Shown: positions 21,486-27,779 of the stretch, piece after piece | Layout of the letters: every line of letters starts with the position of its first letter | Position numbering within the stretch: the stretch's first letter is position 1 | Source: Candidatus Nomurabacteria bacterium | GTDB lineage: Bacteria > Patescibacteriota > Minisyncoccia > Phycocordibacterales > SBAW01 | Assembly: GCA_943349675.1 (NCBI GenBank) | Contig: CALQZN010000002.1 | Coordinates: 1-31,734, forward strand | Length of the DNA: 31,734 nucleotides | Direction: 5' to 3' | Position numbers and translations under genes: made by a program | The notes under the pieces: model-generated | Database searches by the model: none | What the model was told of the DNA's origin: nothing | Seen by the model: only the letters and a program-made list of their open reading frames with translations

Positions 21486-22250
21486 ATGCATGAAGGCATA
21501 CATATCTCTCTTGCGGCAGAGCCATTGTTTCACTTTGGCACTTTGCCCATAACTAACACGCTTTTAGCGGTATGGCTTGTTATTGTAGTGCTCATAACGG
21601 TTGCTTTTTTTGCAGGGCGGAAGCCTACTCTTGTTCCAGGTAAACTGCAGAACTTTTTTGAACTTATTTTCGACTTTTTGCTTGGCTATATGGAAAATAT
21701 TTTAGGCAGCCGTGCTCTTGCTTTAAGGTTTTTTCCGCTTATCCTTACACTCTTTCTTTTTATAGCAACTGCAAACATTTTTGAGTTTTTGCCATTTTTT
21801 GGCAGCATCGGCATATATCACGGCGAAGAGTTTATACCGCTATTCCATGCAGCCAATGCCGACCTTAACACAACGCTCGCACTTGCCATCATTGCAGTGT
21901 TTTCTATCGAGATAGCAGGTATAGCAGCTCTTGGTTTTTGGAAGTACGGGTCAAAGTTCTTTAACTTCTCCTCTCCGCTCGCGTTTGCGGTGGGGCTCAT
22001 TGAGTTTGTGTCAGAATTGTCGCGTTTTATCTCCTTCTCGTTCCGTCTTTTTGGTAATATTTTTGCCGGCGGTGTGCTTTTGGCGGTGGTGGCATACTTT
22101 ATGCCCTACGTACTGCCGGTGCCGCTCATGGCATTTGAGCTGTTTGTCGGCATAGTACAAGGGGCAGTGTTTGCGATGCTAACGCTCTTCTTTATTAAGT
22201 TGGCAATAGCAGAGCCGCACGGAAGTCATGCAGAGGCCCCTCACGCCTAG
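21486..22250 (+). CDS. atpB: F1Fo ATP synthase subunit a
   Basis: Subunit a forms the two proton half-channels against the c-ring. The 254-aa membrane protein has five to six hydrophobic segments. The essential arginine is in SFRLFGNIFAG (R187), within the conserved helix ELSRFISFSFRLFGN. The upstream helix carries LFLFIATANIFEFLPF, corresponding to the family block with the conserved Asn. The end is cytoplasmic and His-rich (AEPHGSHAEAPHA). It opens the operon atpB-E-F-H-A-G-D-[microprotein]-C, the standard bacterial order without an atpI gene in front. No Shine-Dalgarno is visible; the -10 is very near the start. Identification is secure. Confidence 0.96.
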   Translation: MHEGIHISLAAEPLFHFGTLPITNTLLAVWLVIVVLITVAFFAGRKPTLVPGKLQNFFELIFDFLLGYMENILGSRALALRFFPLILTLFLFIATANIFEFLPFFGSIGIYHGEEFIPLFHAANADLNTTLALAIIAVFSIEIAGIAALGFWKYGSKFFNFSSPLAFAVGLIEFVSELSRFISFSFRLFGNIFAGGVLLAVVAYFMPYVLPVPLMAFELFVGIVQGAVFAMLTLFFIKLAIAEPHGSHAEAPHA

Positions 22251-22313
22251 CGAGGGGAGTCTTTGTGTGGTACATTGGCAGCATTAATTGTTATTAGTAG
22301 TTTAGTCAGGAAT

Positions 22314-22541
22314 ATGGATATAGAAACAGGTAAAGTTTTGGCGATGGCACTAGCAGCAGGTCTTGGTGTCCTTGGGCCAGCAATTGGTATCGGTATGATA
22401 GGTGGCCGCGCAATGGATGCAATTGGCCGCAACCCAGAGGCATCAGACAAAATTGTCTCTAACATGATTTTGGCCATCGTTTTTACAGAAGCGCTTGGTA
22501 TTTTGGCCCTCGTTGTTTCGTTCATTATTAAATTCGTCTAG
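22314..22541 (+). CDS. atpE: F1Fo ATP synthase subunit c
   Basis: The proteolipid of the rotor ring is 75 aa. TM1 has the glycine-rich packing motif AAGLGVLGPAIGIGMIGG (14-31), the cytoplasmic loop is GRNPEA (R39, N40, P41) and TM2 carries the ion-binding Glu in FTEALGI (E59). The residue after E59 is Ala rather than Ser/Thr, and the TM1 position where sodium types have Gln is Pro, so it reads as a proton-type ring. I chose the ATG at 22314, which gives a standard-length c subunit and has AGGA 2 nt away; an upstream in-frame TTG at 22263 would add 17 residues of unexpected hydrophobic leader. Confidence 0.95.
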   Translation: MDIETGKVLAMALAAGLGVLGPAIGIGMIGGRAMDAIGRNPEASDKIVSNMILAIVFTEALGILALVVSFIIKFV

Positions 22542-22558
22542 TTTTCTCTCGACCTTGC

Positions 22559-23017
22559 ATGAGTGATTTATTTGCAGCATTCGGTATCGACTGGCGGCTT
22601 TTGCTGGTAAACGGCGTAAACTTCGGTTTGCTGCTTTTGGGTTTGTGGTACTTTCTCTACAAGCCACTCACTAATATGCTCGAAGCACGTCGCCAAAAAA
22701 TGGCACAAGGTGTCCACGATGCAGAAGCCGCTGCACATGAGCTGGGTAAAATAGAAGAGGCGCGCGCTGGTTTGCTTGCACAGGCTGGTAAAGAGGCAGA
22801 CGAGGTTGTTTCTCGCGCACGAGCGCTTGGTGCAGAAAAACAGCGTGCTTTGGTAGAGGCGGGTGAGGCAAATGCGGCAACACTGCTTACTGAGGCAGAG
22901 GCTGGGGCCAAGCAGCTTAAAGAAGAGACTATTGCGCAAAGCAAGCAAGAAGTAGCCAAACTTATCGTACTTGGTATGGAACGCGTGGCCTTGGAAGGGT
23001 CCACAAGCAAAAAATAA
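22559..23017 (+). CDS. atpF: F1Fo ATP synthase subunit b
   Basis: Subunit b is the membrane-anchored peripheral stalk. The 152-aa protein has one N-terminal helix (VNGVNFGLLLLGLWYFLYKPL, about 18-38 in parts) followed by a long charged, Ala-rich helix with continuous coiled-coil pattern (ARRQKMAQGVHDAEAAAHELGKIEEA and onward) to the C-terminus. Length matches typical b (150-165 aa). Only one b-type gene is present, so the stalk would be a homodimer. It starts 17 nt after atpE and ends 2 nt before atpH, consistent with translational coupling. No Shine-Dalgarno is visible. Confidence 0.93.
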   Translation: MSDLFAAFGIDWRLLLVNGVNFGLLLLGLWYFLYKPLTNMLEARRQKMAQGVHDAEAAAHELGKIEEARAGLLAQAGKEADEVVSRARALGAEKQRALVEAGEANAATLLTEAEAGAKQLKEETIAQSKQEVAKLIVLGMERVALEGSTSKK

Positions 23018-23019
23018 CC

Positions 23020-23280
23020 ATGACTACCGAAGTTCAATATGCAAAAGCCCTATTTGACCTCATGCTTGAGTCGCCACAAAAATCGACCGAGCATCTGCAA
23101 GGGCTCAAAGCAGTGTTGCAGCGCCAAGGTCACCAAAAACTTTTACCCCGTATCTTTGCCGAATACTGTACGCTGATAGAGCACAAAGAGCGCTCGGCGC
23201 GCTACAGTGCACCAACTCCACAAGCCGCACGCACCCGCAAACTCCTCGAGCTCTATCGCACCCTTGTCTCAAGCAACTAG
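23020..23280 (+). CDS. atpH: F1Fo ATP synthase subunit delta, much shortened
   Basis: This is recognised by position (between b and alpha) and by an OSCP-like start: QYAKALFDLMLESPQKSTEHLQGL and the helical block LKAVLQRQGHQKLLPRIFAEYCTLIEHKE. At 86 aa it is about half of the usual about 180 aa. The N-terminal helical domain that clamps the alpha subunits seems partly retained. The C-terminal domain that binds b is missing, replaced by a short basic end (ARTRKLLELYRTLVSSN). There is no second frame after it: the stop at 23278-23280 is followed 21 nt later by atpA. The length looks natural rather than a frameshift, because the region up to atpA is too short to hold the lost part. Confidence 0.8.
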   Translation: MTTEVQYAKALFDLMLESPQKSTEHLQGLKAVLQRQGHQKLLPRIFAEYCTLIEHKERSARYSAPTPQAARTRKLLELYRTLVSSN

Positions 23281-23301
23281 CAGTAACGCCACCCCACATA
23301 T

Positions 23302-24858
23302 ATGAACAACTTTATTGAACAATTTAAAAAAGAAATAGAAAATTTTACTCCGGCGGCGCGTGCAACAAACATGGGGTTGGTGATGCGTGTGGGGGACGGT
23401 GTTGCCGAAATAGAGGGTCTGGATAAGGCGGTGATGTCTGAAATGGTACGTTTTGTTACTTCAAGTGGTAAGTCGCTCGACAAAGCGCTCGATACTGCAG
23501 ATATATTTGGTGTGGTGCTTAACCTCGAAGAAGGCTCGGTGCGCGCTATTATTTTGGGCGACGCGGCACAGGTGTCCGAGGGCATGGTTGTGGAGTCTAC
23601 TGGCCAAGTGCTTTCCATCCCTGTGGGTGACGCACTTCTTGGCCGCGTGGTGTCGCCGTTGGGCGAGCCGTTGGACGGCCTCGGCCCTATTGCTGCAACT
23701 CAAAAAAATCCAATCGAGCGCGAGGCGTACGGTGTGATGGACCGCCAAAGTGTGGGCCAACCTCTACACACAGGCATCAAGGCAATCGACTCAATGATCC
23801 CTATTGGTCGTGGCCAGCGCGAGCTCATTATCGGCGACCGCTACACCGGCAAAACAACGGTTGCTATGGATACGATTTTAAATCAAAAGTCCGAGCCAAA
23901 GGAGTCTCGCCCAATTTGTATCTATGTTTCTATTGGACAAAAAGAGTCTAAAACGTCGCGTTTGGTAAGCCAGTTGCGCGAGCGTGGTGCCCTTGAGTAC
24001 TCAATCATCGTCGACGCTGGCGCCGCTGCCCCTGCAGCACTGCAATATTTGGCGCCATTTGCGGGTGCTGCCATTGGCGAATACTTTATGGACAAGGGAT
24101 CTGATGCGCTCATTATTTACGATGACCTTTCTAAACACGCAGTTGCGTATCGCCAACTTTCGCTCTTGCTCCGCCGCCCACCGGGTCGCGAGGCATATCC
24201 TGGTGACGTATTTTACTTGCACTCTCGCTTGCTCGAGCGTGCTGCCAAGCTTTCGAAAGAAAAAGGTGGTGGCTCGCTCACAGCGCTTCCAGTTATTGAA
24301 ACTCAAGAAGGCGATGTTTCTGGCTACATCCCAACCAACGTTATTTCCATCACTGACGGGCAGATCTTCCTTGAAACAGATTTGTTTAACAAAGGTATCC
24401 GCCCTGCAATAAACGCCGGCATCTCGGTGTCGCGCGTGGGCTCGGCTGCACAAACTAAAGCTATGAAGCGTGTCTCGGGCAAAATCAAACTCGAGTTGGC
24501 GCAGTTCCGCGAGCTAGAGGCGTTTATGCAGTTTGCACAAGACCTCGACCCTGACACCAAGCGTCGCATCGAAGGAGGGCAGCGCCTAATGGCAACGCTT
24601 AAACAAAAAAATGGTGCACCTATCGCCTTTGAGCGCCAATCGGTGATTATCTACAGTGCAGTCAACGGCTACTTGGCAAAAGTGGCAGTAGAGCGCGTAC
24701 CCGAGTTTGAAGAAAAGTTTTTAGACTTTATCGATGCCGAGTATAAAGACTTGTTGCCAACCATCGCCAGCTCTCGCGAAATGTCCGAGGCTTCAGAAAA
24801 CACGCTCAAAGAAGCTTTGAAAAAATTTGAGGAAGTACAGCGCGATTTGTTTGTATAA
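23302..24858 (+). CDS. atpA: F1 ATP synthase subunit alpha
   Basis: The non-catalytic nucleotide-binding subunit is 518 aa. It has the N-terminal barrel (GLVMRVGDGVAEIEGLDKAVMSEMV), PVGDALLGRVVSPLGEPLDG, P-loop GDRYTGKT (178-185; the usual residue at the Tyr is Gln), ICIYVSIGQKESKTSRLV, and YDDLSKHAVAYRQLSLLLRRPPGREAYPGDVFYLHSRLLERAAK with SITDGQIFLETDLFNKGIRPAINAGISVSRVGSAAQ. About a dozen extra residues (around 53-66, SSGKSLDKALDTADIF) enlarge the loop before VVLNLEEG. The Tyr in the P-loop and this loop are the only oddities. No Shine-Dalgarno precedes the ATG. Confidence 0.98.
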   Translation: MNNFIEQFKKEIENFTPAARATNMGLVMRVGDGVAEIEGLDKAVMSEMVRFVTSSGKSLDKALDTADIFGVVLNLEEGSVRAIILGDAAQVSEGMVVESTGQVLSIPVGDALLGRVVSPLGEPLDGLGPIAATQKNPIEREAYGVMDRQSVGQPLHTGIKAIDSMIPIGRGQRELIIGDRYTGKTTVAMDTILNQKSEPKESRPICIYVSIGQKESKTSRLVSQLRERGALEYSIIVDAGAAAPAALQYLAPFAGAAIGEYFMDKGSDALIIYDDLSKHAVAYRQLSLLLRRPPGREAYPGDVFYLHSRLLERAAKLSKEKGGGSLTALPVIETQEGDVSGYIPTNVISITDGQIFLETDLFNKGIRPAINAGISVSRVGSAAQTKAMKRVSGKIKLELAQFRELEAFMQFAQDLDPDTKRRIEGGQRLMATLKQKNGAPIAFERQSVIIYSAVNGYLAKVAVERVPEFEEKFLDFIDAEYKDLLPTIASSREMSEASENTLKEALKKFEEVQRDLFV

Positions 24859-24864
24859 AGATCT

Positions 24865-25776
24865 ATGGCAGGGCTTAAACAAATAAAATCAAAAATTCGC
24901 TCTGTCGAAAAGACGCAGACCGTAACCCATGCCATGGAGGCGGTGTCGGCAGCAAAGATGCGCAAAGCACAAGGGGCAGCGCTTGCTGGCCGTTCATATG
25001 CACGCGCAGCGGTTGCCATCCTCTCGCGCGTCTCTGGCTCGGCAGCGCTTAAAGACCATGCACTTACTCGCGTAGGGGAAGTAACGCGAGCCTTGTATAT
25101 TGTTATCACGAGCGACAAGGGTTTGGCTGGTGGGCTAAACAGTGCGGTGCTTCGCCGTGTGCAAAGTGATGTTTCAGATATGGGCCTTACCCCGGCGCAG
25201 GTTAGTGTGGTGGCTATTGGCCGCAAAGCGCAAGATTTTTTTACAAACCGTGGATTTGCTGTAGAAGCGTATCATCCAAACACGGCGGAGCTCTCGAGCG
25301 AGATGTTGCAGCAGATTGTGCAGGAAGCAGCACATCGTTTTGCATACGGCAGTGTCGATATGGTTAAAATTGCATATCAAAACTTTGTCTCTACGTTCGA
25401 GCAGCGCCCAACAGTTCGTACCATCTTCCCACTATCCCTTGCAGAGCTTTCTGCTGTTGTAAGCGATATCGTCCCAGCGCGTGGTGCGTTTGCACAGCAA
25501 GAGGCAGAGGCAGCGCCGCTGTATACTGTAGAGCCATCCGAAGAAGAGGTGTTTGCGTTTTTGCTTCCACGCCTCGCTTCTATTTTTGTGTACCACGCAC
25601 TGCTCGAAGCCCAAGCATCCGAACATTCGGCGCGCATGGTGGCGATGAAGTCAGCGTCGGACAAAGCAGAGGAATTAGAACACGCGCTGACGCTCAAGTT
25701 TAACAAAGCCCGGCAAGCCGCCATCACCAGGGAAGTTTCGGAGATAACGGGCGGCATGGAGGCGATGGCGAGTTAG
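24865..25776 (+). CDS. atpG: F1 ATP synthase subunit gamma
   Basis: This is the central rotor shaft, 303 aa. The N-terminal helix MAGLKQIKSKIRSVEKTQTVTHAMEAVSAAKMRKAQ is the classic start, followed by VITSDKGLAGGLNSAVLRRV in the Rossmann-like middle. The C-terminal helix SEHSARMVAMKSASDKAEELEHALTLKFNKARQAAITREVSEITGGMEAM is intact. The protein has an insertion-like acidic segment around EAEAAPLYTVEPSEEEVFAF, a position variable in the family. It lies 6 nt after atpA and 38 nt before atpD. Identification is secure. Confidence 0.97.
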   Translation: MAGLKQIKSKIRSVEKTQTVTHAMEAVSAAKMRKAQGAALAGRSYARAAVAILSRVSGSAALKDHALTRVGEVTRALYIVITSDKGLAGGLNSAVLRRVQSDVSDMGLTPAQVSVVAIGRKAQDFFTNRGFAVEAYHPNTAELSSEMLQQIVQEAAHRFAYGSVDMVKIAYQNFVSTFEQRPTVRTIFPLSLAELSAVVSDIVPARGAFAQQEAEAAPLYTVEPSEEEVFAFLLPRLASIFVYHALLEAQASEHSARMVAMKSASDKAEELEHALTLKFNKARQAAITREVSEITGGMEAMAS

Positions 25777-25814
25777 ACAAAACCACTACTATCGAATAAG
25801 GTAAAAGAATATAT

Positions 25815-27185
25815 ATGGAAAAAGGGGTAATAAAACAAGTAATCGGACCAGTCGTTGACGCCTATTTTGAAGGCGCACTTCCTGCTATCAAAAACGCACT
25901 CGAGACAAAGGTGGGTGAGCGCACGGTTGTTTTGGAGGTGGCGCAGCACATTGGTGTAGGGCGTGTACGTGCCATTGCGCTCCAAGACACCACTGGTTTG
26001 GCACGCGGGGTTGAAGTTGTCGACACAGGTGCGCCTGTGTCGGTGCCAGTGGGAGAGAAAGTTTTGGGCCGACTCTTTAACGTGGTGGGCGAGCCAATCG
26101 ACGGCAAGGCTGCGCCCAAAGATGCGCCACGCATGTCTATACACCAAAAAGCGCCGGCATTTAAAGACCAACGCACAAAAGCCGAAGTTTTTGAAACAGG
26201 TATCAAACCCATCGACCTTTTGGCACCCTTTATGCGCGGCGGTAAGGTGGGACTCTTTGGCGGCGCCGGTGTGGGCAAGACTGTGCTCATGCAAGAGCTT
26301 ATACACAACGTGGCAAAAGCGCACGGCGGATACTCGGTTTTTGCCGGTGTGGGCGAGCGCGTGCGCGAAGGTAATGACCTCTATCATGAGATGACCGAGT
26401 CTGGCGTTATCGACAAAATGGCGCTGGTGTTTGGCCAGATGAACGAGGTGCCGGGCGCCCGCGCGCGCATCGCACTTTCGGGCCTAACTATGGCCGAGTA
26501 CTTCCGCGAGGAAATGGGTAAAGACGTACTCTTCTTTATGGACAACGTCTTCCGCTTTGTGCAGGCAGGTTCCGAAGTGTCATCACTCTTGGGGCGTGTG
26601 CCGTCGGCAGTGGGCTACCAACCAACACTTGCAGAAGAAATGGGCCAGTTGCAAGAGCGCATCACCTCAACTAAAAAAGGTTCCATCACTTCGGTGCAAG
26701 CAATTTACGTACCAGCCGACGACTTGACCGACCCAGCACCGGCAACAACCTTTGCCCACCTCGACTCCACCATTGTGTTGTCGCGTAACTTGGCAAGTAT
26801 CGGTATCTACCCAGCCATTGACCCACTGGAGAGTAGCTCGCAAGCGCTCGACCCAGACATTGTGGGTGAAGAGCATTACAATGTGGCACTCGAGACAAAG
26901 CGCGTACTGCAACGTTACAAAGACTTGCAAGACATCATTGCAATCTTGGGTATTGAAGAGTTGTCCGACGAAGACAAGCAGTTGGTGTACCGCGCACGCA
27001 AAATACAGCGCTTCCTTTCTCACCCTATGCATGTGTCGGAAGTCTTTTCAGGTATCCCGGGTGTATACGTGTCGCTGCAAGAGACGGTACGTGGCTTCAA
27101 AGAAATTTTGGAAGGCAAGCACGACGACAAACCAGAGAGTGCTTTTTACAACAAAGGCGGTATCGATTCAGTAAAAGCGGAGTAG
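25815..27185 (+). CDS. atpD: F1 ATP synthase subunit beta (catalytic)
   Basis: The 456-aa catalytic subunit has the P-loop GGAGVGKT (149-156), the catalytic glutamate in AGVGERVREGNDLYHEM, Walker B LFFMDNVFRFVQAGSEVSSLLGR, and PSAVGYQPTLAEEMGQLQERI. The arm with DPAPATTFAHLDSTIVLSR is present. The DELSEED loop appears as EELSDEDK. All catalytic residues expected of an active enzyme are present. The ATG follows AAGG at a long distance (about 12 nt), so the ribosome-binding site is weak. It is followed after a single base by a small membrane frame and only then by atpC. Confidence 0.98.
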   Translation: MEKGVIKQVIGPVVDAYFEGALPAIKNALETKVGERTVVLEVAQHIGVGRVRAIALQDTTGLARGVEVVDTGAPVSVPVGEKVLGRLFNVVGEPIDGKAAPKDAPRMSIHQKAPAFKDQRTKAEVFETGIKPIDLLAPFMRGGKVGLFGGAGVGKTVLMQELIHNVAKAHGGYSVFAGVGERVREGNDLYHEMTESGVIDKMALVFGQMNEVPGARARIALSGLTMAEYFREEMGKDVLFFMDNVFRFVQAGSEVSSLLGRVPSAVGYQPTLAEEMGQLQERITSTKKGSITSVQAIYVPADDLTDPAPATTFAHLDSTIVLSRNLASIGIYPAIDPLESSSQALDPDIVGEEHYNVALETKRVLQRYKDLQDIIAILGIEELSDEDKQLVYRARKIQRFLSHPMHVSEVFSGIPGVYVSLQETVRGFKEILEGKHDDKPESAFYNKGGIDSVKAE

Positions 27186-27186
27186 T

Positions 27187-27336
27187 ATGTTAGAAAAATA
27201 CTTTAAAAAAATAGTAGTAACGCTGCTTATTGTGATCGTATTGATAAATTCTTACATTGCATTTTTTATGCAGGATCTTTGGGATTTCTCTTCGGCTGCA
27301 GCAGCTTACTCTGAGTCGTTAATACGAGAGCAATAA
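27187..27336 (+). CDS. 49-aa membrane microprotein inside the ATP synthase operon
   Basis: This frame fits exactly between atpD (ends 27185) and atpC (starts 27339), with 1-nt and 2-nt gaps. It encodes 49 aa: a basic start MLEKYFKKI, one hydrophobic helix from about residue 9 to 29 (IVVTLLIVIVLINSYIAFFM), and a polar tail (QDLWDFSSAAAAYSESLIREQ) with acidic residues and aromatics. The positive-inside rule puts the N-terminus in the cytoplasm. I know no standard F-type subunit of this shape at this position; AtpI-like proteins have two or more helices and lie before atpB. The tight spacing suggests translational coupling and a role linked to the complex, such as assembly or regulation, which is inference. 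Confidence 0.75.
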   Translation: MLEKYFKKIVVTLLIVIVLINSYIAFFMQDLWDFSSAAAAYSESLIREQ

Positions 27337-27338
27337 TC

Positions 27339-27578
27339 ATGCATATAACTATTGCAAAAGTAGACGAAACATATTTCGACGGCGAAGCCGAATCTTTGAC
27401 TGTGCCCGGTATTGATGGCGAGCTTACCATCATGGGCAACCATATGCCGCTCATCACCAACCTTAAAGAGGGGAGTGTTGTTGTGCGAGATAAAAGCCTG
27501 CCTGCCGGTAGGCAGGAATTTCCCATCCAAGGCGGCGTCCTAGAAGTCCGCGCCGAGGGTGCAACCGTGCTTTTGTAA
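27339..27578 (+). CDS. atpC: F1 ATP synthase subunit epsilon, beta-sandwich domain only
   Basis: This 79-aa epsilon has the N-terminal beta-sandwich (KVDETYFDGEAESLTVPGIDGELTIMGNHMPLITNLKEGSVVV, then EFPIQGGVLEVRAEGATVLL). It lacks the C-terminal two-helix domain (usual length about 130-140 aa), which in many bacteria inhibits ATP hydrolysis. Thus autoinhibition by epsilon is not expected. Residues 53-59 (SLPAGRQ) interrupt the strand pair between VVVRDK and EFPI and are encoded by a 20-nt near-perfect palindrome. No Shine-Dalgarno is present; the start is 2 nt after the microprotein stop. The stop at 27576-27578 ends the operon. Confidence 0.93.
   Translation: MHITIAKVDETYFDGEAESLTVPGIDGELTIMGNHMPLITNLKEGSVVVRDKSLPAGRQEFPIQGGVLEVRAEGATVLL
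27497..27516 (+). repeat. 20-nt palindrome encoding LPAGRQ within atpC
   Basis: CCTGCCTGCCGGTAGGCAGG is self-complementary except for one G-T pair. It adds about seven residues in frame to epsilon. A relative with the same CCTGCC/GGCAGG arms follows tRNA-Ala at 20012-20027. Confidence 0.8.
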
Positions 27579-27601
27579 GCCCCTATACCACAAAAACCAT
27601 C

Positions 27602-27668
27602 AAAAAGTTATCCACAGTTTTCCTTACGAAGGACTGACTTTTGTAAACGAGGTTGGGGATAACTTTTT
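27602..27668 (+). repeat. Dispersed palindromic element, copy B, after atpC
   Basis: Outer arms at 27602-27613 and 27657-27668 are perfect 12-nt complements. Inside lie TTATCCACA (27608-27616) and an imperfect hairpin TTACGAAGG../..CTTTTGTAA. Positions 27602-27647 match uvrC copy A (37 of 46). Because of the outer arms and the T run after 27664 it may also terminate the atp operon. Confidence 0.8.
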
Positions 27669-27686
27669 TTGTATAAAACACAGCTA

Positions 27687-27715
27687 TTGACATTTGTATA
27701 GTAAGTTGATACAAC
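27687..27715 (+). promoter_or_regulatory. Sigma70-like promoter of the beta-roll gene
   Basis: TTGACA (27687-27692), a 17-nt spacer and TACAAC (27710-27715) form a clear promoter 64 nt before the ATG. The leader of about 58 nt contains a TTTGAC/GTCAAA hairpin and AAAGGA (27767-27772) 7 nt before the start codon. Confidence 0.75.
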
Positions 27716-27779
27716 TCTACTTGGTTGCAAATGAGGGCGCTTTTGCTCCTATTTTGACAGTCAAAGAAAGGATACAGTC

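Noticed and set aside
17738..27616. Perfect DnaA-box sequence TTATCCACA at 17738-17746 and 27608-27616, possible replication origin
   Set aside because: Both copies sit within the dispersed palindromic element, one inside uvrC. There is no box cluster, AT-rich unwinding region, dnaA or dnaN nearby. I treat them as part of the repeat.
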